This document shows, piece after piece, positions 37,851-46,844 of a stretch of DNA of 64,000 bases (positions are counted from its first letter, which is position 1; every line of letters begins with the position of its first letter). The DNA comes from Mycolicibacterium sp. (GTDB lineage Bacteria > Actinomycetota > Actinomycetes > Mycobacteriales > Mycobacteriaceae): positions 39,611 to 103,610 of the forward strand of contig JACJWN010000007.1 of NCBI GenBank assembly GCA_020637165.1. The letters run 5' to 3'. The position numbers and the translations under genes are program-made. The notes under the pieces were generated by a model that was not told the origin of the DNA, made no database searches, and worked only from the letters and a program-made list of their open reading frames with translations.

Positions 37851-38615
37851 ATGGCTAACTCCGGGAAAGGGCGGCCCAATCCATTCGAGGAGACGATTGA
37901 CGAAGGCCTCGGTACCGGGGTCGTCGAGTCCGAGGAAGGCGCTGCATTGGTCGATACTAAGGCCGCGGACAAGCCATGGTTCCGAAAACCGCGTGCTCTC
38001 ACTGTCCTCGGACTGATCGCCGCCGCAGTTATCGCAGCGCTGTTCCTCGGGGTCTTTCGCGACTCGTCGTCAAGCGGTGGTTCATCCGGTTCGGGAGTTA
38101 CGATGCCGCAGTATTTCGCCGAGCATAGTATCACCGCGACCCCGGTCAAACGGGGCGATCCGGGAACTCCCGTCATCAGCTTCACCCTGCCTACGGGCTG
38201 GTCGGACGCCGGACCTGAAGCGCTTGACGGAGCGTACGGGGCGGCCTTCTACGACAGTTCAATCGACGTCGACTACCCGTCGAGCATCGTCGCGGTGCTC
38301 TCCAAGCTGTCCGGTGAGGCCGACCCGGCGAAGATCCTTGAGGCCGCGCCAGGGGAGTTGGAGGCGCTGCCTGACTACACGGTGGTCTCCAAACCCAAGG
38401 CCAGCAAAATGAGTGGCTTCGATGCGATCCAACTCAGTGGTTTCTACACCCGGGAGGATGGCGAAGAGCGGATCATCGCCCAGAAGACGGTCGTCATTCC
38501 GGCTCAGGATGGGTTGTACGTGCTCCAGATGAACGCCGACGGGCCGAAGGATGAGGCGCGTGTGATCCAGGAGGCGACCTCCGTGCTCGATGGGCAGTCG
38601 AGGATCATCCCATAG
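37851..38615 (+). CDS. LpqN/LpqT-family membrane-anchored protein
   Basis: This 254-residue protein has a charged N-terminal tail, one membrane helix (ALTVLGLIAAAVIAALFLGVF, about 49-69), and a Ser/Gly linker. Its exported domain (VMPQYFAEH...GTPVISFTLPTGWSDAG...) has the GW and GFDAIQLSGFYTREDGEERIIAQKTV features of the mycobacterial LpqN/LpqT lipoprotein family, here with a membrane helix and no lipobox. Related M. tuberculosis proteins are cell-surface, one being reported to bind a host ubiquitin ligase. It starts 12 bases after rplA. Confidence 0.8.
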   Translation: MANSGKGRPNPFEETIDEGLGTGVVESEEGAALVDTKAADKPWFRKPRALTVLGLIAAAVIAALFLGVFRDSSSSGGSSGSGVTMPQYFAEHSITATPVKRGDPGTPVISFTLPTGWSDAGPEALDGAYGAAFYDSSIDVDYPSSIVAVLSKLSGEADPAKILEAAPGELEALPDYTVVSKPKASKMSGFDAIQLSGFYTREDGEERIIAQKTVVIPAQDGLYVLQMNADGPKDEARVIQEATSVLDGQSRIIP

Positions 38616-38869
38616 GCGTCAGCGGTCCTCGGGGGATTTGGCTTGTCTCCGCTGTTTCGGGGCGTCGGTAGGCTCGGCGGCGCTTGCCTCGACCCCGAGC
38701 GCCGCTTGTGACACAGTGGCGACCGTGTGGGGACGGTAAGGTGCGGAGGTGTCCGGAAATCGTGAGGTGTCATTCGGCTGAACTGGACTGGTTCTCTGGG
38801 GCCGCCCACTAGTCCCAACGTGAATATAGTTTCTGAACCTGTGTTCCCCCAGAATTGAGGTCTCCGACG

Positions 38870-40306
38870 GTGAAGCTGAAAAATGCGCGCATCAGAGCCA
38901 CCGCGAGTATTGATGATGCTTTCCGTCAGCTGAATTCGAACGGCTTAGGCATCCTGTTTGTTGAAGATGCCCGTTCGCGAACCATCGGCTGTGTGACGGA
39001 CGGTGACATCCGGCGCCAATTACTGCGGAATGGCGATCTGAGCGTTCCGTTGTCTACTTTTATGAATACGAAGTTCGTCTGGGCACTTGCCGGCACACCC
39101 CGCGAACGGATCCTCAAGCTTCTCGACCACCGAGTGCATTTCGTTCCCATTCTTGATGCCGAACGTCATCTGGTTGACGTCTGTAGTCGTGACGACTTCG
39201 CCGTCGATTCGGAGTCTGAGGTTTTTGCCCGCGGCCGTGCACCTGCGCGAATCACATTCGGCGGCGGCGGAACAGACCTCACCCACTTTTTCGTCGATCA
39301 GGGTGGAATGGTTATCAACGCAACGATCAATAAGTACGCCCATGCGATGCTGCGTAAACGTGCGGACTCCTCGGTCAGGATCTACTCTCACGACCTACGG
39401 AAAACGGTGGAGGCGGCATCGCCCGCGGACCTAGAACTTGATGGAGCCCTCGATCTCCTTGTCTCCGTCGTTAGGCTAGTTCAGCCTTCCTTTGGATTCG
39501 AGATGGAAGTTGCTACGGACTTTCCCGTCGGATCAGGTCTCGGTGGATCGGCGTCGGTCGCCGCGGCTGTGATTGGTTGTTTCAACGAGTTCAGGTCGGA
39601 CCCATGGGATCGCCACCAAATCTCAGAAATGGCGTTCCAGGCAGAAAGGCTGATCCTGAATATCCCTGGCGGCTGGCAAGATCAGTATGCAACAGTCTTC
39701 GGTGGTTTCAACTTCATGGAATTTACTGCCGATCAAAATATGATCTTCCCACTGCGACTCGACCAGAAGGCGACCGCCGAGCTTGAGGAAGCTCTCGTGC
39801 TCTGCTATACCGGGCGTAGCCACGACTCTGGAGTGATTCACCGTAATCAGCGCGCGAGGTCATCAGCTCACGAATCTAAGACGGCGGATAGCGGCAGGAG
39901 GAAGAAAGAACTGACCCTTGACATGAAGCGCAAGTTGCTGAGAGGAGATGTCTACGGATACGGGAAGCTGTTGCACAAAGCTTGGCTGTTGAAGAGGCAC
40001 GACAGCCCCATGACTACGGACAAAGAGCTCGATCAGATCTACACGTGTGCAGTGTCGAACGGAGCACTAGGAGGCAAAATCCTAGGGGCTGGCGGTGGCG
40101 GATACTTCCTATTTTTCGTGCCGCCGTTTCAGCAGTACAGAGTTGTTGATGCACTCTCGCAGCAAGGTTATAGGTGTGAGCGCGTCATGTTCGACGAGCA
40201 CGGATTGAATTCGTGGCGAACTCGGATCGAAGACCTTGCGGAATCGACTGACCATTCGGTGGAGCTAGCCGGGGATCACTCTTGCACGCAAGGAGTCTCG
40301 CCGTGA
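38870..40306 (+). CDS. CBS-domain / GHMP sugar kinase fusion (HddA-like)
   Basis: This protein of about 478 residues starts with two CBS motifs (about 1-118; GILFVEDARSRTIGCVTDGDIRR, then FVPILDAERHLVDVCSRDD). A GHMP kinase follows: PARITFGGGGTDLTHFF near 127-143, the ATP loop PVGSGLGGSASVAAAV near 215-230, and GKILGAGGGGYFLFF near 400. The kinase half resembles heptose-7-phosphate kinase HddA. The CBS pair probably senses a nucleotide or sugar nucleotide; both sense and substrate are inferred. The GTG at 38870 is nine bases after GAGG; TTG at 38855 is possible. The GC content is visibly lower than in the ribosomal genes. The stop overlaps the next start. Confidence 0.82.
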   Translation: MKLKNARIRATASIDDAFRQLNSNGLGILFVEDARSRTIGCVTDGDIRRQLLRNGDLSVPLSTFMNTKFVWALAGTPRERILKLLDHRVHFVPILDAERHLVDVCSRDDFAVDSESEVFARGRAPARITFGGGGTDLTHFFVDQGGMVINATINKYAHAMLRKRADSSVRIYSHDLRKTVEAASPADLELDGALDLLVSVVRLVQPSFGFEMEVATDFPVGSGLGGSASVAAAVIGCFNEFRSDPWDRHQISEMAFQAERLILNIPGGWQDQYATVFGGFNFMEFTADQNMIFPLRLDQKATAELEEALVLCYTGRSHDSGVIHRNQRARSSAHESKTADSGRRKKELTLDMKRKLLRGDVYGYGKLLHKAWLLKRHDSPMTTDKELDQIYTCAVSNGALGGKILGAGGGGYFLFFVPPFQQYRVVDALSQQGYRCERVMFDEHGLNSWRTRIEDLAESTDHSVELAGDHSCTQGVSP

Positions 40307-42237
40307 CACATAAAAATCCCCCCGTCGTCAGTAGGAAGATGCGTATCGGCGGCCGCGATATTGGACCGTCGGAGCCGTGTTTCGTCATTGCAGAGATCGG
40401 AAACAACCACAATGGGGATTTCGACCGAGCCGTTGCGCTTGTAGACGCTGCGATCGCTAGTCAAGCGGACTGCGTCAAGTTCCAGATGCGGAAACTTGAC
40501 GAAGTCTATCGAAGCACCAGCCTTGCCGGCGGCGAGGATGACTTATCTGTCGAGTACACAATCGATCTGCTGCGGCGGTTCGAACTGCTTCCGGATGATC
40601 ATCGTCGACTGAAGGACTATTGCAGCAATCGGGGCATCGCGTACTTATGCACGCCTTGGGACATCAGCAGCGTGCGGGTCCTCGACTCATTCGGTGTAGA
40701 GGGATACAAGGTTGCGTCTGCCGATCTCACCAACCTGCCGCTGCTCGCGGCCATGGTGGACACGGGGAAACCGTTCATCGTGTCCACTGGAATGTCCCGC
40801 ATGGAGGAGATTCGGACGGTCGTCGAGTTTCTTCACTCGAGGCAGGCGAATTTCGCTCTCCTGCATTGCCAGAGTACTTACCCCGCCGCGTTCCACAATG
40901 TCAATCTGCGTTTTATGGAGACCCTGAAGGAGCTCCACCCCTTCTTCGGATACTCCGGTCACGAGCGCGGGATCTCGGTCACGATTGCTGCGGTTGCCCT
41001 CGGAGCTCAGATTGTGGAGCGACACATCACCCTTGATCGGACGATGGAAGGTCCAGACCACGCTGCAAGCCTTGAGCGGAGTGAATTTGCGGCACTGGTG
41101 GCAGGCATACGCGAAACCGAGGCTGCACTGGGAGTGTCGAGCGTTAATGGCGAACGCCCACTGAGCCAGGGAGAGTTGATCAACCGCGAGAATTTGGCAA
41201 AGAGTCTAGTGGCCAGTCGCGACATCGCCACCGGCATTGTGATAACGGAAGCGGACGTCATCGTGCGCAGTCCGGGGCAGGGTTTGTCGCCGATCCACCT
41301 ACCTGAACTTTTGGGGCGTCGCATCAGTCGATCGATGAAGATGGACGACTACTTCTTCCCTTCGGATCTCCAAAACGATGCTGCGAGGCCCCGAGCTTAC
41401 TCGTTCCGTCGTCCTTGGGGTGTACCGGTGCGATTTCACGATGCGCTCGACTTCATGAGGCGCAGCGAACCGGACATCGTTGAGTTCCACCTCAGCTACC
41501 AAGATATGGAGCGCGACTTATCCACCTACTTCTCCGGCACGTACGAGGCCGGATTTGTCGTCCATGCGCCTGAATTGTTTTCAGGAAGTCGACTAATGGA
41601 TCTGGCTTCTGCTGACGAAGAATACCGGGAATTCTCGATACGCGAGACGCAGAAAGTTATCGAAATAACGCGGGCACTCAAACGATACTTTCCTAACACC
41701 GAGCAGCCACTGATTGTGCTAAATATTGGTGGGATTTCGACTCACGAGATTCTGCCGGAATCGGCAAAGCCCAAGCTCTATGACACATTCGCCCGTAGCC
41801 TCGAGGAGCTCGATGCCGAGGGGGTCGAGCTAACCCCCCAAACCATGGCGCCATTCCCCTGGCACTTTGGCGGTCAGCGTCATCAGAATTTGTTTATCTA
41901 CCCGGAAGAATCTGCACGCGTATGCCGGGAATTGGGCCTGCGCATGACCGTTGATGTTTCGCACACCAGGCTGGCGTCGAATCACCTGAACTTCGACTTC
42001 TATTCGGGAATCGCGACTCTTGGTCCCTACACTGCCCACTATCATCTTGGCGATGCCAAGGGCGTTGACGGAGAAGGCCTGCAGATAGGCGAGGGGGATA
42101 TCGACTTCGCATTGCTCGGAAGAACGATGGCGATGCATGCCCCCGCCGCGAGTTTCATTCCGGAAATCTGGCAGGGGCACAAGAACTTCGGTGAGGGCTT
42201 CTGGATTGCGCTCGCGCGTTTAGAGACGTTCCTGTGA
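40303..42237 (+). CDS. NeuB-type synthase fused to a sugar-phosphate-isomerase TIM barrel
   Basis: This 644-residue protein combines a NeuB domain (about 10-280; FVIAEIGNNHNGD, VKFQMRK, STGMSRMEEI, and GYSGHERGISVTIAAVALGA) with an SAF-type antifreeze-like domain (about 285-340; RSPGQGLSPIHLPELLGRRI). A C-terminal xylose-isomerase-like TIM barrel (about 355-640) follows, with FHLSYQDMERD, VVHAPELF, VDVSHTRLASNH and HYHLGDAKGVDGEGLQIGEG. NeuB enzymes condense phosphoenolpyruvate with a hexosamine to form nine-carbon nonulosonic acids. The GTG at 40303 forms a GTGA overlap with the kinase stop. The fusion partner's role is inferred as isomerase or epimerase. Low GC suggests transfer. Confidence 0.85.
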   Translation: MTHKNPPVVSRKMRIGGRDIGPSEPCFVIAEIGNNHNGDFDRAVALVDAAIASQADCVKFQMRKLDEVYRSTSLAGGEDDLSVEYTIDLLRRFELLPDDHRRLKDYCSNRGIAYLCTPWDISSVRVLDSFGVEGYKVASADLTNLPLLAAMVDTGKPFIVSTGMSRMEEIRTVVEFLHSRQANFALLHCQSTYPAAFHNVNLRFMETLKELHPFFGYSGHERGISVTIAAVALGAQIVERHITLDRTMEGPDHAASLERSEFAALVAGIRETEAALGVSSVNGERPLSQGELINRENLAKSLVASRDIATGIVITEADVIVRSPGQGLSPIHLPELLGRRISRSMKMDDYFFPSDLQNDAARPRAYSFRRPWGVPVRFHDALDFMRRSEPDIVEFHLSYQDMERDLSTYFSGTYEAGFVVHAPELFSGSRLMDLASADEEYREFSIRETQKVIEITRALKRYFPNTEQPLIVLNIGGISTHEILPESAKPKLYDTFARSLEELDAEGVELTPQTMAPFPWHFGGQRHQNLFIYPEESARVCRELGLRMTVDVSHTRLASNHLNFDFYSGIATLGPYTAHYHLGDAKGVDGEGLQIGEGDIDFALLGRTMAMHAPAASFIPEIWQGHKNFGEGFWIALARLETFL

Positions 42238-42297
42238 ACGGCATCTTTACGAACAGTACCTACCCTCTTTGCAGTTGAAACAACGGGGAGAACCCTC

Positions 42298-43128
42298 ATG
42301 CCTCTTTCCAAGCTTCCCGTATTCGACTTGTCAGGGAGAAGCGCGCTCGTCACGGGGGGCGGTGGGATGCTGGGGCCGCAGCATGCGGCCGCACTCGCTG
42401 TGCTTGGCGCGCGGGTGTTTGTCGCTGACGTGGTCGAAGAGAGCGCCAAGGCGGCGGCTCAGAATGTTATCGCCGAGACTGGAAATGACGACGTGGTGGG
42501 TTGCTATTTGGACGTCACGAATGCGACGCAGATCCAAGATTTCAGCGCTAGGATCGGCCCCTTAGACATTCTTGTTAACAATGCTGCAATCGATGCAAAA
42601 GTTACGGCCACCCCGGGCGTGGCCAACGGAACGCGCCTAGAGGTACTTCCACTGGAGCAATGGCGCGTTGAAATTGATGTGGGCCTGACTGGGGCGATGC
42701 TCTGTTCTCGGACATTTGGAGCTTTGATGGCAGCTAGGGGCCGTGGCGTCATTCTTAACATTGCATCGGATCTTTCCGTGATTGCACCGGACCAACGTTT
42801 GTATCGCCGGCCTGATGTCCTGAGAGAAAGCCAGCAACCCGTCAAGCCTGTCACTTACTCCGTAATCAAACACGGGCTCATAGGCCTCACGAAGTACCTC
42901 GCAACCTACTGGGCGCACTGCGGTGTGCGGGCTAACGCCCTTTCTCCTGGCGGCGTTTTCAATGGTCAGGGGGATGACTTCACGCGGAGGCTTTCGGACC
43001 TCATTCCGATGGGGCGCATGGCGCAGGTGGACGAGTACCGTTCTGCCGTCCAGTTCTTGTGTTCTGATGCCTCCAGCTATATGAACGGTCAGAATATCGT
43101 TATGGATGGCGGTCGCAGCGTGCTTTGA
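42298..43128 (+). CDS. SDR oxidoreductase of the sugar cassette (PtmA-like)
   Basis: This 276-residue classical SDR has the cofactor motif TGGGGMLG, NNAAID, an IASDLS serine, and the active-site YSVIKHG in the order of the family. It starts 60 bases after the NeuB fusion and shares its low GC. Flagellar legionaminic-acid loci contain a similar oxidoreductase (PtmA) next to a CBS protein and a NeuB-type synthase, so a nonulosonate role is plausible but inferred. The ATG at 42298 is preceded by GGGGAGAACCCTC. The first IS remnant begins 49 bases after its stop. Confidence 0.85.
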   Translation: MPLSKLPVFDLSGRSALVTGGGGMLGPQHAAALAVLGARVFVADVVEESAKAAAQNVIAETGNDDVVGCYLDVTNATQIQDFSARIGPLDILVNNAAIDAKVTATPGVANGTRLEVLPLEQWRVEIDVGLTGAMLCSRTFGALMAARGRGVILNIASDLSVIAPDQRLYRRPDVLRESQQPVKPVTYSVIKHGLIGLTKYLATYWAHCGVRANALSPGGVFNGQGDDFTRRLSDLIPMGRMAQVDEYRSAVQFLCSDASSYMNGQNIVMDGGRSVL

Positions 43129-43176
43129 CACGAAGATTGGATGCTCAGATCGGGTGACCGGCGCCCCGCGTGTCAG

Positions 43177-43412
43177 ATAGGAGGATCCGGAACTACGCCC
43201 CGTCAGTATTCGCCGGAGTTTCGGCAGCGTGCGTCGCGGTCGTTGTATACCACGATGGAGGCTTCGGATACTTCCGAGTCTGAGGCTATTGACTAGGTGG
43301 CCAGCAAACTGGGTGTCTCGGAGGGGTCGGTGCCGTTGGCGGCGCAAGGACCAAGTCGGTGCCGGACAGCTCCCCGGCATGACCAGCGCTGACCTGAGTT
43401 TGTGAGGTGAGC
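43177..43412 (+). pseudogene. Left remnant of an IS3-type element (orfA part), outermost shell
   Basis: The sequence from ATAGGAGGATCCGG on is a degenerate copy of the orfA of the intact element at 62709-63026 (PRQYSPEF...ESSE...VASKLGVSE), with several stops and substitutions, and lacks the left end TGAACTACCCC. It stops where the next IS3 begins. The matching right end, CTAGGAACGAAACC to TAGTTCA, is at 52243-52284. The middle of the element is deleted, so no target duplication is seen. Confidence 0.82.
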
Positions 43413-43483
43413 TGACCTGTTCCCGCTTTCCCGGACACCGAGGTTGAGGCGATGATCGTCTCAACGGAAGGAGTCTGAGAAGT

Positions 43484-43771
43484 ATGCCTGCTGCTCACCC
43501 CGAGGAGTTCTGCCGCCGTGCGGTGGAGTTGGCCCGGCTGCGGGAGAAGCCGATCGCCCAGATCGCCAAGGACATCGGGATCAGCGAGTCCTGCCTTCGC
43601 CGCTGGATGGGCCAGGCCGACGTCGAGGAAGGCCACAAGGAGGGCCTGACCAAAGACGAGCGTGCCGAGCTGGTTCGGCTGCGCCGGGAGAAACGGGTCC
43701 TGGAGATGGAAGTGGAGATTCTCAAACGGGCCAGCGCCTATTTCGCCCGGGAGAATATCCTCCCAAAATAG
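43484..43771 (+). CDS. IS3 transposase OrfA
   Basis: This 95-residue helix-turn-helix protein (MPAAHPEEFCRRAVELARL, IGISESCLRRWMGQAD) ends with a leucine-zipper-like RLRREKRVLEMEVEILKRA. It binds the element ends. Its stop lies within CCCAAAATAG, where a -1 slip on the A run would fuse it to OrfB (CCC AAA ATA GCG), the usual IS3 arrangement. Confidence 0.88.
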   Translation: MPAAHPEEFCRRAVELARLREKPIAQIAKDIGISESCLRRWMGQADVEEGHKEGLTKDERAELVRLRREKRVLEMEVEILKRASAYFARENILPK

Positions 43772-44583
43772 CGTTCCGGCTGGTCCACGAGCTTGCCGCT
43801 GACGGGTTCCCCGTCGCGGTGGCCTGCCGGATCCTGAAGAAGGTGTCGACCTCGGGCTTCTACGAATGGCGCAGCCAGCCGGCCAGCGCCCGTGACCGCG
43901 ATGATGCGGAGTTGGCCAACACTATCGCCGCGATCCACACCGCATCCCGGCAGACCTACGGAGTGCGCCGTATCCATGCCGAGCTGCGCCACGGCCAGTG
44001 CCGCCGGGTCAGCCGCAAGCGGGTCTGGCGCTGCATGAAGCTCATCGGCCTGAAAGGGGTGCACCGACGCCGGTGGCGCCAGCCCAGGCCTGCGGCCGCC
44101 TCGTGGCCGGACCTGGTCCAACGCAAGTTCCGCGCCGAGGGCCCCGGACCGCTTATGGGTCACCGACATCACCCAACACCGCACCGGTGAGGGCTGGGGT
44201 GTACGCCGCGGTCGTCCTCGATGTGTTCTCCCGCCGAGTGGTGGGCTGGTCGATCGCCGATCATCTGCGTACCGACCTGGTCGCCGACGCCCTCGATATG
44301 GCCCGGCTGCGCCGCAAACCCGTTGGGACAGTAGTTCATTCGGACCGCGGCACGCAATACACCTCCTGGCTCTTCGGTCACCGGCTGCGCGAAGCCGGCC
44401 TGCTCGGGTCTATGGGCAAAGTGGCTTCGGCGTTTGATAACGCGATGATCGAATCGTTCTTCGGCTCGATGCAGATCGAACTGCTCGACCGCCGAATCTG
44501 GACCACCCGAGCCGAGCTGGCATCAGCGATCTTCGAGTACATCGAGGCCTTCTACAACCCAGTGCGCCGCCACAGCGCCCTGG
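43766..44583 (+). pseudogene. IS3 transposase OrfB, N-terminal part, frameshifted
   Basis: The frame reads FRLVHELAADGFPVAVACRIL..., the HTH_21 region and rve catalytic domain. Two single-G additions, near 44150 (CCCCGGACC) and 44195 (GGCTGGGGTG), break it; after correction it reads RLWVTDITQHRTGEGWVYAAVVLDVFSRR and continues to HSDRGTQYTSWLFG and the glutamate of NAMIESFFGSMQIELL. It ends in HSAL at the IS21 insertion, and the last 20 codons lie at 52140-52202. Confidence 0.82.
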
Positions 44584-44654
44584 TGATGGCGCTCACTGAA
44601 AATCCCCACTGACGCTCGCTGAAATTCCCCACCCGTGTGGCTCCGCCGAGAAGG

Positions 44655-44714
44655 GCGGGCCTCCTTCGATGCTTCTGGTGTCTGACGCCAGTTGCTTCGT
44701 TGAAGGAGGCCCGC
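44655..44714 (+). other. Long hairpin in the istA leader of IS21 element 1
   Basis: GCGGGCCTCCTTC (44655-44667) pairs perfectly with GAAGGAGGCCCGC (44702-44714), enclosing a loop that itself has a CTGG/CCAG stem. It ends six bases before the istA ATG at 44720. The right arm carries GAAGGAGG, so the start region's Shine-Dalgarno would be sequestered in the stem. Confidence 0.6.
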
Positions 44715-44719
44715 TTTCT

Positions 44720-44800
44720 CATGCTCACATGGGAGGACGATGTGGAACTACATGCCCTGCGCAAGCGGGGTTGGACGATCACGGCGATCGCCAACCACGC
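44720..44800 (+). pseudogene. IstA of IS21 element 1, first fragment
   Basis: This encodes MLTWEDDVELHALRKRGWTI TAIANHA in pattern, the DNA-binding N-terminus of IstA. It is cut by IS21 element 2 after ATCGCCAACCACGC. The reading frame resumes at 48783 with CACGCCAAGCTCGACCGT, rebuilding IANHAKLDRKTVRKYLAG. Confidence 0.85.
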
Positions 44801-44875
44801 TGTCAATGGCCAAGTTGATGTCCCCGCTGGTGGCCAGGTAAAAGTCGCCACCCTGTGCGGTAGTTCTGGGGTTCG

Positions 44876-45679
44876 TTAGGGGCGCTCCTTTCGGTGTTGG
44901 GCGTCTTTCATGCGGTAGGACTGGCCGTCGGTGATGACGACGGTGGCGTGGTGCAGGAGGCGGTCGAGGATGCTGACGGCGGTGGTCTGTTCGGGCAGGA
45001 ATCGGCCCCATTGTTCGAAGGGCCAGTGTGATCCGATCGCCAGGGATCGGCGTTCGTAGGCGCCGGCGACGAGGCGGAACAGTAGCTGGGTGCCGGTGTC
45101 GTCGAGCGGGGCGAAGCCGAGCTCGTCGAGGATGATCAGGTCGACCCGCAGCAGGGATTCGATGATCTTGCCGACGGTGTTGTCGGCCAGGCCGCGGTAG
45201 AGGCTTTCCACGAGGTCGGCGGCGGTGAAGTAGCGGACCTTGTGCCCGGCGTGGATCGCGGCGGTTCCCAGGGCGATCAGGGTGTGGGATTTACCGGTGC
45301 CGGCGGGTCCGATGATCGCCAGATTCTGTTGGGCGGGTATCCATTCCAAACTGGCCAGGTAGTCGAACACCTTGGGTGGGATGGAGGAGGCAGCGACGTC
45401 GAAGGACTCCAGGGTCTTGGCGACCGGGAACCCGGCGGCTTTGAGCCGGTTGACGACGTTGGAGGCGTCCCGGGCGGCGATTTCGGTTTCGACCAGGGTG
45501 CGCAGCACTTCCTCGGGGGTCCACCGCTGTGTCTTGGCGGTGAGCAGCACCTCGGGTGCGGTGCGGCGGATCGCCGCGAGTTTGAGCCGGCGCAGCCCGG
45601 TATCAAGGTCGGCTGCCAGTTCGGGAACCGACCGCGGTGCAACCACTTTGGCACCCTGGGAGGGGTTGGTGGTGGTCAT
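44876..45679 (-). CDS. istB: IS21 helper ATPase IstB
   Basis: This 267-residue AAA+ ATPase has Walker A IIGPAGTGKSHT near residue 122 and Walker B LIILDELGF near 182, with an IstB C-terminal domain ending TDGQSYRMKDAQHRKER. It works with IstA in IS21 transposition. The start overlaps the istA end as ATGA (istA stop at 45676-45678), the normal IS21 coupling. The gene looks intact. Confidence 0.92.
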   Translation of the reverse strand: MTTTNPSQGAKVVAPRSVPELAADLDTGLRRLKLAAIRRTAPEVLLTAKTQRWTPEEVLRTLVETEIAARDASNVVNRLKAAGFPVAKTLESFDVAASSIPPKVFDYLASLEWIPAQQNLAIIGPAGTGKSHTLIALGTAAIHAGHKVRYFTAADLVESLYRGLADNTVGKIIESLLRVDLIILDELGFAPLDDTGTQLLFRLVAGAYERRSLAIGSHWPFEQWGRFLPEQTTAVSILDRLLHHATVVITDGQSYRMKDAQHRKERP

Positions 45680-46844
45680 GAGATCACCTCCCCGTCGGCG
45701 ACTGGGCTGACCTTGTAGGCGTCCAGGGAACGGGTCGGCGCGATCGGCAGGTCCAGGACCAACGCCTGCCCGGCCGGGCGGGGCTGCGGTGTTCCGGTGC
45801 CGGCGGCCAGGATGGACCGCACGTCAGCGGCGCGGAAACGCCGAAACGCGACCGCTCGGTGCAGTGCGGCGATCAGGGCCGCCTCGCCGTGGGCGGCGCC
45901 CAGGGCCAGCAGGATCTCCAACTCCGATCCCAGCCGGGTGTTGCCGATCGCGGCGGCCCCGACCAGGAACGCCTCGGCGTCAGGCCCGAGGGCACAGAAC
46001 TGTTTCTCGACAGTGGTTTTCGGGCGTGGTCCGCGATCGGGTGCCGGGCGGGCACCGTTGTAATGATCGTCGAGGATCGAGGCGCTGCCCGGGGCGCCCA
46101 ACCGGTGTTCGGCCACCACCTCCCCGGTGGCCGACTCCAACAGGGCGACGGTGTCGTGATCGACCACCACGGTGACAGTGGCCCCGATCAGCCGGGTGGG
46201 TACCGAATAGCGGGCCGAGGCATATCGGACACAGGAGAGCCGGTCGACCTTGCGGGTCACTGGCGGTGGTCCGATCTGCAGGCGCAGCGAGGGCAGCGGC
46301 CGCAGCAGCTCGGCTTCGATGACCAGCCGCTCATCAGGGATCACGCAGATCTCCGAATGGACCGTGGCGTTGACCTCGGCACACCAGTCCCGTGCTGCGG
46401 CGTTGGCGGTGCCTAGATCCAGCGTGCGTCCGGTGATGGCGGCCTCGGTGAGCAGCGGGACGGCCAGGTCGCGTTGGGCGTAGCCACACAGGTTCTCCAC
46501 GATGCCCTTGGACTGCGGGTCCTCGGCGTGGCAGAAGTCCGGGGCGAACCCGTAATGGGCGGCCAGGCGCACGTAGTCCGCGGTGGGGACCACGACGCCT
46601 GCGACCACCCCGCCCTTGAGGCAGGCCATTCGGTCGGCCAGCACCCGGGCCGGCACGCCCCCGATCGCGGCGAAGGCTTCGGCGATCAACGCCAAAGTGG
46701 TGGATGCCCGCTGGTCAGTGGCGAAAGCCACGAACCGCCAGCGGGAGAACGCCAGCACCGCGCAGAACAGGAACAACCCCGGTGCGGCCTGGGCCCAGTC
46801 GATGACCAGATACTGCCCCGGTGACCACACCGCCGGGCGGCGGC
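45676..46844 (-). pseudogene. istA: IstA transposase of IS21 element 2, C-terminal part
   Basis: This part of the istA frame encodes VWSPGQYLVIDWAQAA with the first catalytic Asp, LADRMACLKGG, then HYGFAPDFCHAEDPQSKGIVENL with the catalytic Glu, and a C-terminal Mu-type domain. It is cut at 46844 by IS256. Joined to 48262-48666 with one GCGGCGGC copy removed, it gives one uninterrupted 521-residue protein. Confidence 0.88.

Noticed and set aside
42637-43464. 275-residue minus-strand frame over the SDR and IS remnant
   Set aside because: It is antisense to the SDR and crosses into IS remnant sequence; no motif or start supports it.
44720-44879. Short plus-strand gene of 80 residues after the hairpin
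   Set aside because: Its first part is the N-terminus of IstA and the rest reads through the end of an inserted IS21; it is not a separate gene.
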